DNA of 64,000 nucleotides from Candidatus Tisiphia endosymbiont of Beris chalybata (GCF_964026555.1 NZ_OZ032159.1:248001-312000), one strand, 5' to 3'. Numbered from the stretch's first letter, positions 1 through 9,729 are shown. Translations and numbers: made by a program. The notes: a model not told the origin generated them from the letters alone.

Positions 1-876
1 AGTATTTTGATCCTCTTCTGCCAGCTCTAATGCTAGCTCAAAATCAGTGACTGCTTCATTTGCTGTGTCAGGGGCTTTAGAAAATTTCTTACTAAAGTTT
101 AATTTAGCAATATTTCTAATATTCTTATTTTTTTCTTCCTGATTTTCAATACTGCCTAAATCAACGCCCGAGGCAACTAAAGATTCTTCTATACCGGCGA
201 GCACCGCATCAGCAAATAAGCTGCAATAAAGTTTTATAGACCTTATAGCGTCATCGTTTCCAGGGATAGGGTGATCTATATTATCGGGGTTGGAATTAGT
301 ATCTACTATGGCAACGATGGGGATCTTTAATTTCACTGCTTCCTGGATAGCTAAATGTTCCTTATTAGTGTCAATTACCACTAGTAAATTAGGTTTAGTA
401 TTAAGATGTCTTATACCTCCTAAGGATCTAAGCAATTTATCCTTTTTACGGGTCATCTCTAATATTTCTTTTTTAGTATAGCCGGCACATTCTTCTTCAT
501 TTGCCAAAACTTTCTCAAGCTTATCTAGCTTTTTTATTGAGTTTGAAATTGTGCCCCAGTTAGTTAACATCCCGCCAAGCCAACGGTGATTTACATAAAA
601 TTGGCCGCACTTTTCTGCGTATTCAGCTACTATCTCGCTTGCTTGAACTTTAGTACTGACAAATAATATTTTACCATTCTTTTTAACAGTTTCACACATT
701 ATATTTAACGCTCTTTCCATGAGAGCAACGGTTTGTTGTAGGTCAATTACATGGATATCATCTCTACTACCATAAATATAAGGGGCCATTTTAGGATTCC
801 ACCGAGAAGTTTTATGGCCGAAATGGACGCCTGCATCAAGTAATTCTTTTATATTAACCGCTTGTATTTTTGACAT
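1..876 (-). CDS. rpsB: 30S ribosomal protein S2 (3' end outside window)
   Basis: Structural protein of the small ribosomal subunit. On the minus strand an open frame runs from an ATG at 876 to the window edge (292 codons), so the C-terminus is missing. The product opens [20 protein letters not shown] and continues with [10 protein letters not shown] and the S2 signature [12 protein letters not shown]; further on are the family motif [15 protein letters not shown] and the segment [21 protein letters not shown]. An AAGGAGAA ribosome binding site lies just before the start. The tail beyond IPGNDDA is longer and more charged than in E. coli S2, as in other Rickettsiales. The usual partner tsf would lie outside the window. 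Confidence 0.97.
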   Translation of the reverse strand, partial: MSKIQAVNIKELLDAGVHFGHKTSRWNPKMAPYIYGSRDDIHVIDLQQTVALMERALNIMCETVKKNGKILFVSTKVQASEIVAEYAEKCGQFYVNHRWLGGMLTNWGTISNSIKKLDKLEKVLANEEECAGYTKKEILEMTRKKDKLLRSLGGIRHLNTKPNLLVVIDTNKEHLAIQEAVKLKIPIVAIVDTNSNPDNIDHPIPGNDDAIRSIKLYCSLFADAVLAGIEESLVASGVDLGSIENQEEKNKNIRNIAKLNFSKKFSKAPDTANEAVTDFELALELAEEDQNT

Positions 877-1065
877 TTTTTCTCCTTCAAATGTTAGTTA
901 TATATCTCCTGTAAGAGATAACTACCGCAAAAGTCTAATACCAAAAGCCTTAAAGCATATTTGGACTAACACTATTCTTTTGCGTGTGAATTTTGCTTAA
1001 TTTATAAGCTTCTGGAGTATACATTTTGATTCAGATATTTGCAATAGTGTTGTAGACTAATTTAA

Positions 1066-2475
1066 TTAAAGCTCTTTGTCTATATAACCCCTTCTCCAAA
1101 TAGTAGAGCCGTCCGCTTTATCTTCTATAATTATCCCATCTTGTAGTAAGTTTTGCCGTATTTGGTCAGCTAATTCCCAATTTTTTTGTGATTTAGCCTC
1201 ACGGCGCTTAGCCAGAAGTTGGTTAATATCTGTCTCATTTACTGCAGAATGAAACCAATTTTTTGGTGATTCTCTCATCAACCCGATAAAATTACTGCAA
1301 GCAAGCATAGAGGAGGCATGCAAATATTTCTTTTCTTCGTTGTTTGTACCAAAAATAAGCTTAGCATAATCATTGATTATTTTAATAGCTAACGGAGTAT
1401 TCAGATCATCAAGTAACGCAGATAAGAAGTTTGGGGGCAGGGGAGGGCAAGGAATACGGCTCATATCTAAAGAATCCAGCGCTCTATACCAATAATTTAT
1501 TGTTTTGGTAGCGTCTTCTAATGCTTTATTATTGTAATCTAATGGTTTACGATAATGAGTAGATAGCAACAGTAACCTTAGTATATCCCCCGGGACTTTT
1601 CTATTGATAAAATCCCTGACAGTAAAAAAATTACCTAAAGATTTACTCATCTTTTCACCATTTACGGTTAGAAAACCATTATGTACCCAATAGTTAGCAA
1701 ATTGTGAATTAGGAAAAGCGCATACGCTTTGAGCAATTTCATTAGTATGATGAGGGAAGATTAAATCAGCACCACCACCATGTATATCAAAATTTTCGCC
1801 TAAATATTTATAGCTCATAGCTGAACATTCTATATGCCAACCTGGTCTGCCTCTACCAAAAGGGCTGTCAAAACTTGCAGACATCTCTTCATCTTGCTCC
1901 ACTGCTTTCCATAACACAAAATCCTGGGGGCATTTTTTAGCAAGATTATTTTCAATACGTACCCCATCTATTAATTCCTCTAAACTACGGTTAGATAATT
2001 TGGTGTAATTTAAGCAAGTAGAAACATCAAAATATACCTGATTGTCGACAATATAAGCATGTTTTAAGGCCAGTAATTTCTGGATAATCATAATCATATC
2101 CTCAATATGCATAGTAGCTTTAGGCTCAATATTAGGTTCCTGGCACCCTAAATATTGCATATTTGCATGAAATTCCTGAGTAACTTTGGTGGTTAAATCG
2201 GAAATAGTGATATTTAAGTCCTTAGCCTTGAGTATTATTTTATCGTCCACATCAGTAATGTTACGAACATATAGAACATTTTTAGAGCCAAATAATTTAC
2301 AGAGTAAGCGGTATAAAATATCGTATACTATTACTGACCTCGCATTGCCGATATGGGGAGCGTCGTAAACAGTTGGACCACATACATATATCTTGACTAA
2401 ATTACTATCTATAGGGGTAAAAACTTCTTTTTTTCGTGTTAAACTATTGTGTAATAACAATTTCATAGATATCAT
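1066..2475 (-). CDS. cysS: Cysteinyl-tRNA synthetase
   Basis: Class I aminoacyl-tRNA synthetase that charges tRNA-Cys in the cytoplasm; the cognate tRNA-Cys(GCA) is also in this window. The 469-residue length is normal. The HIGH-type motif is HIGN at residues 41-44, following CGPTVYDAP with the zinc-ligand cysteine near 32. Further expected elements are [21 protein letters not shown] and the KMSKS loop ([12 protein letters not shown]) near residues 273-277. The start could be the ATG at 2475 or the one three codons later at 2466. The gene is divergent from rodA, with about 150 bp between the likely starts. Confidence 0.96.
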   Translation of the reverse strand: MISMKLLLHNSLTRKKEVFTPIDSNLVKIYVCGPTVYDAPHIGNARSVIVYDILYRLLCKLFGSKNVLYVRNITDVDDKIILKAKDLNITISDLTTKVTQEFHANMQYLGCQEPNIEPKATMHIEDMIMIIQKLLALKHAYIVDNQVYFDVSTCLNYTKLSNRSLEELIDGVRIENNLAKKCPQDFVLWKAVEQDEEMSASFDSPFGRGRPGWHIECSAMSYKYLGENFDIHGGGADLIFPHHTNEIAQSVCAFPNSQFANYWVHNGFLTVNGEKMSKSLGNFFTVRDFINRKVPGDILRLLLLSTHYRKPLDYNNKALEDATKTINYWYRALDSLDMSRIPCPPLPPNFLSALLDDLNTPLAIKIINDYAKLIFGTNNEEKKYLHASSMLACSNFIGLMRESPKNWFHSAVNETDINQLLAKRREAKSQKNWELADQIRQNLLQDGIIIEDKADGSTIWRRGYIDKEL

Positions 2476-2621
2476 GGTATATAAATCAGTATTATAGTGA
2501 AGTTATGAAGAGTATACGTTGAAAGCGTAGAGCTATGTATACTCGAAAGAGATCTATTGCAGCTTGCTCAATTTATTGTACTATATATATTATATATATC
2601 AAGTCTACCCTAATACTAAAA

Positions 2622-3716
2622 ATGAATTTTTCAGAAAAAATCACCAAAATTCCAATTACTTTAATAATCCTTATTAGTATAGTATGTGGTATAGGCTTTG
2701 TAGTGCTCTATTCGGCTGCTAGGGGTAATATTCAACCTTGGGCTTATAAGCAAATAATAAATTTCTGTGTATTTTTGCCTGTTATGTTAATTGTTGCCTT
2801 GATTGACATAAAAATTATATTCAAATGCTCTTATATCTCGTATCTCACTGTGTTAATTTTATTAATAGGGGTAGAGCTCTTTGGCACTAGTTCTATGGGG
2901 GCAAAACGCTGGATAGATTTATCTGTTATTCGCCTGCAACCTAGTGAGCCCACTAAACTAGCGATAGTATTAATGTTAGCGAGATATTTACATCAGCTCA
3001 AAATCGAGGAGTACCTAAAATTCTCTCAGATAATATTACCTCTAACCGCCGTATTAATCCCTGTATTATTAATTATAAAAGAACCAGATCTAGGAACTGC
3101 TATTATCACTTTAATTATTGCTAGTAGTATATTTCTTGCTGCTGGTTTTAAGTTAAGAAATTTTATAATAACGGGGGGGATCGTGCTCTGTTGCCTGCCA
3201 GTTATGTGGCATATAATGCATGATTACCAAAAAAAGCGGGTTATGGTTTTTTTAGATCCTTCCAGAGATCCCTTGGGGGCAGGGTATAATATCATACAGT
3301 CAAAAATTGCCATTGGCTCAGGAGGGTTGCTTGGTAAGGGATTAGTTAAGGGTAGCCAAAGTCATCTAGATTTTCTGCCAGAACATCAGACAGATTTTAT
3401 TTTTGCCACCTTTGCTGAAGAATTTGGGTTAATCGGCAGTCTAACTTTATTGCTTTTGTATGCAGCCATCATTATTATTTCTCTAATAATTGCGGTCAAT
3501 TGTAGATCGATGTTTAGTAAGCTGATGGTGATAGGGATTACCTCAATTTTATTTAGCCATGTATTTATCAATATAGCTATGGTTATGGGATTATTGCCGG
3601 TGGTGGGGGTACCTCTCCCCTTTATCTCTTATGGCGGGACTATGCTAGTATCTATGATGATTGGGTTTGGCTTAATAATGAATGCCCAAATCCACCAGCA
3701 TAGTAATATTAGGTGA
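2622..3716 (+). CDS. rodA: RodA/MrdB peptidoglycan glycosyltransferase (SEDS family)
   Basis: Polytopic inner-membrane SEDS protein that polymerises glycan strands for the elongasome. The 364-residue product from the ATG at 2622 starts MNFSEKITKIP, the usual RodA beginning. The frame is open from 2535, but those extra 29 residues look like upstream sequence. Visible are about ten hydrophobic segments, the conserved IRLQPSEPTKLA segment, the DFLPEHQTDFIFA loop and the C-terminal SEDS signature GLLPVVGVPLPFISYGG. With the D-Ala-D-Ala carboxypeptidase and the AmpG-like permease elsewhere in the window it indicates at least partial peptidoglycan metabolism. Confidence 0.93.
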   Translation: MNFSEKITKIPITLIILISIVCGIGFVVLYSAARGNIQPWAYKQIINFCVFLPVMLIVALIDIKIIFKCSYISYLTVLILLIGVELFGTSSMGAKRWIDLSVIRLQPSEPTKLAIVLMLARYLHQLKIEEYLKFSQIILPLTAVLIPVLLIIKEPDLGTAIITLIIASSIFLAAGFKLRNFIITGGIVLCCLPVMWHIMHDYQKKRVMVFLDPSRDPLGAGYNIIQSKIAIGSGGLLGKGLVKGSQSHLDFLPEHQTDFIFATFAEEFGLIGSLTLLLLYAAIIIISLIIAVNCRSMFSKLMVIGITSILFSHVFINIAMVMGLLPVVGVPLPFISYGGTMLVSMMIGFGLIMNAQIHQHSNIR

Positions 3717-3851
3717 GTAGAACTTAACCCTGGCGCAGAATATCTAATGCTGAATCTACACTCTTTTCTAATAAATTCATATTTTTCTAACAAAACAAAG
3801 AAAACTCTAGACCTTAGTTGCAAGATTTGTTATAAGGTTTGGATAGCTAGT

Positions 3852-3926
3852 TCCTCGGTAGCTCAGTGGTAGAGCAAACGGCTGTTAACCGTTCGGTCGC
3901 TGGTTCGAGTCCGGCCCGGGGAGCCA
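3852..3926 (+). tRNA. tRNA-Asn (GUU)
   Basis: The cloverleaf is complete: acceptor TCCTCGG pairs with CCGGGGA (one G-U), there is a D arm with AGCTCAGTGGTAGAGC, anticodon loop CTGTTAA with GTT at 3884-3886, and a T arm with GGTTCGAGTCC. The discriminator is G and the CCA end is encoded at 3924-3926. It lies between rodA and infA. Confidence 0.97.
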
Positions 3927-3954
3927 CATTTCATAATATTCAACTAAATATAGC

Positions 3955-4170
3955 ATGACTAAGGAAGAACTGATTAGCTTTGAAGGAACGGTCCTTGAAC
4001 TTTTACCTAGTGCAACTTTTAAAGTTAAATTAGAAAATGGTCATTTTATCACTGCCCATACATCTGGAAGGATGCGTAAGAACCGTATTAGAATCCTTGT
4101 GGGAGATAAAGTAACAGTAGAAATGACTCCTTATGATTTAACAAAGGGGCGTGTTACCCACCGTTATTAA
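3955..4170 (+). CDS. infA: Translation initiation factor IF-1
   Basis: Small OB-fold protein that binds the ribosomal A site during initiation. At 71 residues it has the family length. Characteristic segments are [33 protein letters not shown] and the C-terminal [18 protein letters not shown]. It begins 28 bp after the encoded CCA of tRNA-Asn and may be read from the same transcript. No strong ribosome binding site is visible, which is common in AT-rich endosymbionts. The 164 bp downstream hold no recognisable gene. Confidence 0.96.
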   Translation: MTKEELISFEGTVLELLPSATFKVKLENGHFITAHTSGRMRKNRIRILVGDKVTVEMTPYDLTKGRVTHRY

Positions 4171-4334
4171 TTCCTCTTTTTTATCTGTAGTTTTGGAGTC
4201 TTCGCTAAAAGAAGCTAGCCTTGCGGGATATTTTCACCATTAAACCTCTCCCTCGCGTGCGAAGTCTTGTCGCGAAAATCTTATCAGCTATTTGTTAATT
4301 TAAATAGAGGGCTAATTAGATAGATAGTAGGCGT

Positions 4335-5003
4335 TTAAGCACCTACTATTTCAGTAGCGCTCTCAACATTTGTTAGGAACCAATTGACTTCGTTAGATAT
4401 AAGATTTCGGGAAAACGTCCATTCTTCCTTTAAAAAATCGAGTTTACTAGTTATTTTTTTACCACTAAATAATACTTTAATAAAAATATTATTAGCAAAA
4501 CTATAGCTTTCAGAAATTTTTGCTTCTAATTTACCCCCATGGACAAATTCTCCATAATTTTCAGAAAAAATATGGAACTTTTCTACATATCTTTTATCAA
4601 CTAGTTTTAGCAATTCTTCAATGTCCTCATCATTTGCAGCTTCAATAATCAGCTCAAAAGCCATTTTGGCGCTATTTAAAAACTTACTTGGCTGAAAGGA
4701 TGGAAGTTTAACTGTAATAGATTCTAAGCCAGTAATGATGGCTTCTCTATTCTCTTCTATTATGAATCCATCAAGGGTTGTAGTGTCAAGAGGGGCTTTT
4801 TTGAAAAAATTCTTTTTAAAGAGGTTAGTAGGAGAATTTGGGGCTGTATAGGTCACGTCCTTAATTTTTGCTTCCCCAAAAAATGAAAATTTTTGTTTGG
4901 CAGGATCGTTGTCTGAGGTAGAGCCAAGTTTAGAAATTAGCTTGTTGATCACAAAAAATGCAATACCAGCAAAAATTAATAATTCGATCATTTGAGGGGA
5001 CAT
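4335..5003 (-). CDS. Tim44-domain (Tim44/TimA) protein
   Basis: Membrane-associated protein with a Tim44-like domain, the bacterial relative of the mitochondrial import motor subunit, found throughout Alphaproteobacteria. The 222-residue product starts with one transmembrane anchor (residues 5-21, IELLIFAGIAFFVINKL), then a charged linker, then the alpha/beta Tim44 domain from about residue 95 to the end (AFELIIEAANDEDIEELL, KISESYSFANNIFIKVLF, EEWTFSRNL). Length and architecture match the family. Its role in bacteria is unsettled; assistance in inner-membrane or periplasmic protein handling is an inference. Confidence 0.85.
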   Translation of the reverse strand: MSPQMIELLIFAGIAFFVINKLISKLGSTSDNDPAKQKFSFFGEAKIKDVTYTAPNSPTNLFKKNFFKKAPLDTTTLDGFIIEENREAIITGLESITVKLPSFQPSKFLNSAKMAFELIIEAANDEDIEELLKLVDKRYVEKFHIFSENYGEFVHGGKLEAKISESYSFANNIFIKVLFSGKKITSKLDFLKEEWTFSRNLISNEVNWFLTNVESATEIVGA

Positions 5004-5200
5004 TGATATAACTCAATTAGATTTTAAAAAGCACACATAATCTTCTGCCATTGTATTGTAAAATTTAAATATTTGGAAGTATTTTTACAGAATAATGTTA
5101 ATTAAGTTAAGAATTAAAACTCCTTAACAAAAAATTGCTTAGTAATCCTTAGTGGAGTCTTAAATTATGCTATCATCAGTAATAATCAATTACTGATGTA

Positions 5201-5325
5201 TATTACTCGTATTTCAAGAATTGGATTTTATTTTATCATGGACTCACGTGCTCACGTACTGGCATGTACGCAGCAAACGCTCGCCATTTAAAATAAAATC
5301 CAATTCTTGAAATACGAGCAGTATA
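5201..5325. repeat. Palindromic element family B, upstream of the portal gene
   Basis: A 125-bp inverted repeat: arms CTCGTATTTCAAGAATTGG / CCAATTCTTGAAATACGAG, with the central CACGTACTGGCATGTACGCAGC typical of this window's palindromes. It is bounded by TATTA and GTATA. It ends inside the apparent 5' region of the portal gene and creates a spurious TTG start there. Related copies are at 24448, 26346, 49948 and 51003. Confidence 0.85.
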
Positions 5326-5351
5326 TGGGGTATCCCATTTTAGAGAGAATC

Positions 5352-6524
5352 ATGATAACAAAATATTTCAAGAAAAATTTCAAGAAAATTTTTAAATCCA
5401 GTAGCTATAAATCTCATAAATTTACAGATTTTATTAGTATGCAAGGAGGGGAAATTAAGGATGCCACTGTTGGCGCAAACGCTTATAGCCGAAATGTTAT
5501 TGTCTATAGATGTGTAAACTTAATAGCGCAGTCGGCTAGCCATGTACCTTGGATTGTTAGTAAAAATAAGGGAGGAACTTATGAAAGAATTGTAAGTCAT
5601 CCTATTTATAATTTACTGAAAAAGCCAAATCCTGGCAAGGCGGGGGCTGATTTTTTTGGAGAAATCATAGCTAATAAATTATTATATGGGAATGTCTATA
5701 TTTTAGCGGCACTTGTCAATATGAAACCTCGAGAAATCTATTTGCTACCGCCTGATTCTACGGAATTAATATTAGAAAAAGGACGGCAGGTCGCTTATAG
5801 ATATATAGGTAATAATGAGGAAAAAATTTATCCTATTGATCCTCTTAATCGAATGAGCAGGATATTACATTTAAAAAATTACCATCATGCTAACATGCAT
5901 TATGGCTTATCTTGCCTAGATGCTGCTTCCCTTTCAATTAATTTACATGATCAGGCAACTCATTGGAATAGTTCGCTATTAAAGAATGGGGCGCGTCCTA
6001 GTGGGGCTTTAATAGTCAAGGAAGGTTATCTTACTGAAGAACAGTTTGATAGGCTGCAAAGCCAACTTATCGAAAAATTTACTGGTAGTCATAATTCGGG
6101 CAAACCATTACTTTTAGAAGGCGGACTTGGGTGGCAAGAAATGAGTATTAATCCTAAGGATATGGATTTTATCGAATCAAAGAATTCAGCGGCTAGAGAA
6201 ATAGCTCTTGCCTTTGGTATTCCTCCGCAGTTACTTGGTATTAATGGTGATAATACTTATAGTAATATGCAGGAAGCTAGGTTGGCTCTTTGGGAAGAAA
6301 CGCTAATCCCTTTATTGGACAAACTATCAGATGCTTTAGGTAATTGGTTGTCCCATTGGTATCAAGAAGAAATTATTATAGATTTTGATCGTGATAGTAT
6401 TTCTGCTTTAACGGAAAAACGAGAAAATTTATGGGCAAAAATTACAAACGCTAATTTTATGACTTTAAATGAGAAAAGAGCCATTGTAGGCCTAAAGCCA
6501 TTAGAGAATGGCAATAGATTATGA
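5352..6524 (+). CDS. Phage/GTA portal protein (HK97 type)
   Basis: Portal protein, the dodecameric ring through which DNA enters a capsid. From the ATG at 5352 the product is 390 residues (family range about 380-420), starting MITKYFKKNFKKIF. Recognisable HK97-portal segments are VYRCVNLIAQSASHVPW, HPIYNLLKKPNPG, the DFFGEIIANKLLYGN stretch, ENARPSG-like KNGARPSGALIV, and AREIALAFGIPPQLLGI with NMQEARLALWEETLIPLL. The frame is open from a TTG at 5307, but those residues come from the palindrome upstream, so the 5352 start is preferred. The stop overlaps the start of the next small gene (ATGA). No capsid, protease or tail genes follow, so this is a packaging fragment of a gene transfer agent or phage remnant. 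Confidence 0.9.
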   Translation: MITKYFKKNFKKIFKSSSYKSHKFTDFISMQGGEIKDATVGANAYSRNVIVYRCVNLIAQSASHVPWIVSKNKGGTYERIVSHPIYNLLKKPNPGKAGADFFGEIIANKLLYGNVYILAALVNMKPREIYLLPPDSTELILEKGRQVAYRYIGNNEEKIYPIDPLNRMSRILHLKNYHHANMHYGLSCLDAASLSINLHDQATHWNSSLLKNGARPSGALIVKEGYLTEEQFDRLQSQLIEKFTGSHNSGKPLLLEGGLGWQEMSINPKDMDFIESKNSAAREIALAFGIPPQLLGINGDNTYSNMQEARLALWEETLIPLLDKLSDALGNWLSHWYQEEIIIDFDRDSISALTEKRENLWAKITNANFMTLNEKRAIVGLKPLENGNRL

Positions 6525-6787
6525 CCAATGATACTATTACTAGAGTATATAGCTTTATTGCGAAAATTGTTTCTTTACTTGAAGTGGAGCTAGAAGAGTT
6601 GGAGGTCAAGAAATGCAAGGATGCCTTGACAGTTAAGAAGAATATTACTGAAACACTTAATAAATTGGTTAATTTAATTATTCAATTAAACAAGTTAAGT
6701 AAGGATGGGTATTTGCAGGAAGAGACTAGCATGAAGGAGGATGATGAGTTAATTATAGAGCAGTATTTACGCAAATATACTCGCTGA
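6521..6787 (+). CDS. Small hypothetical protein between portal and terminase
   Basis: An 88-residue, almost entirely helical, charged protein translationally coupled to the portal gene by a 4-bp ATGA overlap. It has heptad-like leucines (VSLLEVELEELEVKK, LNKLVNLIIQLNKL) suggesting a coiled coil and ends with EDDELIIEQYLRKYT. The position between portal and large terminase and the helical make-up would fit a reduced small-terminase subunit or packaging accessory factor, but no diagnostic motif is seen. This assignment is inference only. Confidence 0.6.
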   Translation: MTNDTITRVYSFIAKIVSLLEVELEELEVKKCKDALTVKKNITETLNKLVNLIIQLNKLSKDGYLQEETSMKEDDELIIEQYLRKYTR

Positions 6788-6828
6788 ACTTCGTCTAGCA
6801 ACTCTTCAGGTGCGAACAGTATATCAAT

Positions 6829-6972
6829 AGACCTCTTGCATAACCTAATCTAATTGGTAATTTTGTCGTCGAAACTCCTCTCTGTTCCTCACGTACGTCT
6901 ATGTACGCTGCGGTACTCGACTTCGTTTCTCCTAAAAATTCTTCAATTATCTTTAGGTTATGCAATAGGTCT
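6829..6972. mobile_element. MITE family A, copy 1 (before terminase)
   Basis: A 144-bp palindrome with ends AGACCTCTTGCATAACCTAA / TTAGGTTATGCAATAGGTCT, flanked by AAT on both sides (6826-6828 and 6973-6975). The right AAT overlaps the terminase start codon, so the insertion sits exactly at the 5' end of that gene and separates it from the portal operon. Confidence 0.92.
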
Positions 6973-6973
6973 A

Positions 6974-8374
6974 ATGAGTTACCCAAAAAAGTTATTAGAG
7001 GCAATTTTAAGAAGCGATTTTAATAGCTTTATTAGTAAGGTGTTTAGCACCATTAATCCTGGCAGTCAATATCAAGCTAATTGGCATATCGAACTGATAG
7101 CAGAATATTTGCGCGCCGTACAAAAGGGAGAAATTAAAAGGCTAATCATTAATGTGCCTCCTAGATCTTTAAAATCCGTATCGATAGGGGTAGCATGGCC
7201 CGCCTGGATATTAGGACATAATCCATCAAGACGTATTATGTCCGCTAGCTATTCGCAAATTTTAAGTGAGAAACATTCCTTAGATTGCCGGTTTATCATG
7301 ACCTCAAAATGGTATCAGCAGCTTTTTCCTAAAACTATTTTAAGTAAAACACATAATACCAAAAGTAAATTTCTTACTACTGCTAATGGTTTTAGATTTG
7401 CTACTTCGGTTGGCGGGTCGGCAACAGGTGAGGGGGGAGATATATTAATTATTGATGATCCTCATAATCCAAGTCAAATTAACTCAGTTAAAATGCGCCG
7501 CCGGGTGATTGAGTGGTTCGAGCAAACCTTTGCTACTAGGCTAAATGATAAAAATACTGGGGTAATAGTATTAGTCATGCAACGACTTCATACGGAGGAT
7601 TTAACGGGTTATCTGTTAGATAATTCTAATTCTTGGAGTCACCTAAAGATTCCCGCTATGGCTACCCAAGATCAAATTTTTACTATCAATAACTTCGCGC
7701 ATCATTATGTTAAGGGTAATAGCTTGCACAGTTTTCGTGATCATTCTCATTATCTTATTCAGTTAGAAAAAGAAATAGGCGTGCATAATTATGCAGCCCA
7801 ATATTTACAAGAACCTATTACTAATAATTGCATGTTGCTCAAAATGCAAGATATTAATTTTTATGAAATTATTCCTGAGAGATTTGATTATTTAGTCCAA
7901 AGCTGGGACACCGCAATTAAAATTTCTGAAAATGCTGATTATAGTGTGTGTACCTCTTGGGGCATCATTGATAAAAAATATTATTTATTATCAATGTTAA
8001 GAGCAAAGCTTACCTATCCTCAACTAAAAGAGCAAGTAATTAAACTATCCGCAAAATACCGCCCTAAAACTATCCTGATTGAAGATAAAGCAAGCGGGCA
8101 GCAGCTTATCCAAGACCTAAAATTTGAAGGGCTTGTTCATATCGCTCCTATTAAACCTAAATTTGATAAGATTACCCGCTTCGCTTCGAGTAGTACTTTA
8201 TTTCAAACAGCCGCCTACCTCCCTAAACAATCAGCCTTTAATAGTATATTGCTTAATGAATTGCTCAGCTTTCCCTATTCTAAAAATGATGACATAGTAG
8301 ATTCAATTAGCCAATTTTTAAATTTTATGAAAGAACAATCTGTTAAACAAGTAGCGCGAATCAGAGAGTTTTAA
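6974..8374 (+). CDS. Phage/GTA large terminase subunit
   Basis: DNA-packaging motor: N-terminal ATPase plus C-terminal RNase H-like nuclease. The 466-residue product starts MSYPKKLLEAIL at 6974. ATPase motifs are NVPPRSLKSVSIGVAWPAW (Walker A type) and GGDILIIDDPHNP (Walker B), with the Q-containing VLVMQRLHTEDLTGYLL coupling motif. The nuclease half has FDYLVQSWDTAIKISENADY, LIEDKASGQQLIQDL and a terminal KNDDIVDSISQFL. The frame stays open to 6854, but the extra 40 residues are encoded by the MITE and are not part of the family. The order portal-small gene-terminase is the reverse of the usual terminase-portal order in RcGTA. Confidence 0.92.
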   Translation: MSYPKKLLEAILRSDFNSFISKVFSTINPGSQYQANWHIELIAEYLRAVQKGEIKRLIINVPPRSLKSVSIGVAWPAWILGHNPSRRIMSASYSQILSEKHSLDCRFIMTSKWYQQLFPKTILSKTHNTKSKFLTTANGFRFATSVGGSATGEGGDILIIDDPHNPSQINSVKMRRRVIEWFEQTFATRLNDKNTGVIVLVMQRLHTEDLTGYLLDNSNSWSHLKIPAMATQDQIFTINNFAHHYVKGNSLHSFRDHSHYLIQLEKEIGVHNYAAQYLQEPITNNCMLLKMQDINFYEIIPERFDYLVQSWDTAIKISENADYSVCTSWGIIDKKYYLLSMLRAKLTYPQLKEQVIKLSAKYRPKTILIEDKASGQQLIQDLKFEGLVHIAPIKPKFDKITRFASSSTLFQTAAYLPKQSAFNSILLNELLSFPYSKNDDIVDSISQFLNFMKEQSVKQVARIREF

Positions 8375-8397
8375 ATTGTTATGGAAAAATTATCTAG

Positions 8398-8426
8398 TTG
8401 ACAAAATAAATAATTTATAGTAATTA
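8398..8426 (+). promoter_or_regulatory. Sigma70-type promoter before the 224-aa membrane protein
   Basis: TTGACA at 8398-8403, a 17-bp spacer, then TAATTA at 8421-8426. It lies 74 bp before the next start codon, in an A+T-only leader. Confidence 0.55.
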
Positions 8427-8499
8427 CACATCCCATCAAATAGTTAAATAATAATTAAATAATTAATAATTGAAATAATAATTTTAGGAAATAATAATC

Positions 8500-9174
8500 A
8501 TGTCTTTAGGTAAATTGGTTAAACAATTTGGGGGGTTAATAGTTGTTGGGGCGACCCACATTTCTATCAATTTTGCATATACTGTAGTAGGTAATAAGAG
8601 CAATAGTCAGGAGTATGATTCCGCTCCAACCCCTGGTTATGAAAGGAACCCACAGGATAGCGAGGTTGCGAAAATAGCCCTAGGGGTAGGGACAGGGGCA
8701 GGGGCGGTAATAGGGTTTGCCTGTGGGATAGCAGCCGCGTATATTGGTTATCTTTGTAGGTGGAAGATACTAAAACAAGTGGGGAAATTGTGTGGCATAG
8801 ATGCAGACCCAGAGGAGCCAGCTCAACAAAGAGACCTAGATCTACTCCCCCTTACCCCCCAAGAGAGGGATTGGGAGCAGGTGGCCCCACAGCGGCCCTA
8901 TGGGGCACCGCCCTCCTATAATGAATGTCTCTTGAGGGTAGAGGCGCACTCTGATACAGAGGAGGATTGGGACGCAGTTGAGGAACATTCTTCTTCCCTA
9001 CACGACCGCGATGTAGAGGCGCACTCTGATACAGAGGAGGATTGGGACGCAGTTGAGGAACATTCTTCTTCCCTATACGACAGCTATGTAGAGGCGCGCT
9101 CTGTTGCAGAGGAGTATAGGGACGCACTTGTTGGGGAACATTCTTCTTCCCTACACGACAGCGATATAGTCTAA
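8500..9174 (+). CDS. Effector-like membrane protein with PPxY motif and acidic tandem repeats
   Basis: No family recognised. A 224-residue protein with one glycine/alanine-rich transmembrane segment at about residues 56-90 (KIALGVGTGAGAVIGFACGI then AAAYIGYLCRW), followed by a long acidic tail. The tail contains APPSYNE at about 135-141, a consensus PPxY motif of the kind bound by eukaryotic WW domains, and then three tandem copies of a 25-residue unit (VEAHSDTEEDWDAVEEHSSS and similar) encoded by 75-bp repeats. A good promoter and GGAAATAATAATC leader precede it. The layout (membrane anchor, low-complexity tail, host-type short motif) suggests a surface or secreted host-interaction protein; this is inference. 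Confidence 0.7.
   Translation: MSLGKLVKQFGGLIVVGATHISINFAYTVVGNKSNSQEYDSAPTPGYERNPQDSEVAKIALGVGTGAGAVIGFACGIAAAYIGYLCRWKILKQVGKLCGIDADPEEPAQQRDLDLLPLTPQERDWEQVAPQRPYGAPPSYNECLLRVEAHSDTEEDWDAVEEHSSSLHDRDVEAHSDTEEDWDAVEEHSSSLYDSYVEARSVAEEYRDALVGEHSSSLHDSDIV
8938..9165 (+). repeat. 75-bp tandem repeat, three units, in frame
   Basis: Units start at 8938, 9013 and 9088 (GTAGAGGCGCACTCTGATAC...). The first two are nearly identical; the third is diverged and one codon longer. They encode the acidic 25-residue repeats of the membrane protein. Confidence 0.95.
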
Positions 9175-9249
9175 GTCTTCTGGCTTTAACTAATAAACTG
9201 TCCTTATTAGACTTACTTTCTATAACGCAAATATTAATACAAAGGAATT

Positions 9250-9729
9250 ATGTCAAAAAATATTAAGTATATTAAAGATATTAAGAATATTACAAAACAG
9301 CTGCGTTTATCTGTGAAAGGCAGAAGTAAAGATTGTCACGATATCCCAGCACCGGATGTCGTAATGTACAAATATGCGCTATTATCAGCCCCAAGTAAAG
9401 AAGCAGTGGTCATCGCTAATAAAAATATTAATCATTTACCAGAAAAAACCTCCACAATGCAATTCGATGATAATTACAAGCAACAGCCAGACTCTAAATC
9501 ATCTTGGAATAAGATTAGGGTTGAACTTAAAATTGGTAAAGGCAATAAAAAAATTATTAAGAAGACTCAATCTAGTAATGCCTGTACCAAATTAGATTAT
9601 ATTGAAACTTATGAAGTGGATGAGTATATTCTCAATTTAACAAGTGAGACCCCTATGGTTTTTTCCGGAGTCAGAGATTTGATATGTGCAGACTTATTAG
9701 GGAACCTTACCACCTCTTTAGGCAGTTAA
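9250..9729 (+). CDS. Hypothetical protein, 159 aa
   Basis: Not recognised. Good ribosome binding site (AAAGGAATT) before the ATG. The N-terminal half is strongly basic (KYIKDIKNITKQLRLSVKGR, and KIGKGNKKIIKKTQ in the middle) and the C-terminal 50 residues are more neutral and ordered (LDYIETYEVDEYILNLTSET). No signal peptide or membrane segment is seen. It lies 75 bp after the PPxY membrane protein in the same direction, and a MITE follows shortly after its stop. It belongs to the accessory island. Confidence 0.6.
   Translation: MSKNIKYIKDIKNITKQLRLSVKGRSKDCHDIPAPDVVMYKYALLSAPSKEAVVIANKNINHLPEKTSTMQFDDNYKQQPDSKSSWNKIRVELKIGKGNKKIIKKTQSSNACTKLDYIETYEVDEYILNLTSETPMVFSGVRDLICADLLGNLTTSLGS

Noticed and set aside
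2535..2621. 29-residue extension of RodA
   Set aside because: Not found in the family; the ATG at 2622 gives the usual RodA start.
5307..5351. TTG start of the portal protein
   Set aside because: The codons are in the right arm of a palindrome; the ATG at 5352 gives the family N-terminus.
6854..6973. N-terminal extension of the terminase
   Set aside because: The 40 residues are the translation of MITE A, also seen as identical ORFs at 31649 and 36801.
8852..9127. 91-aa proline-rich ORF on the minus strand
   Set aside because: Shadow of the tandem repeats in the 224-aa gene.
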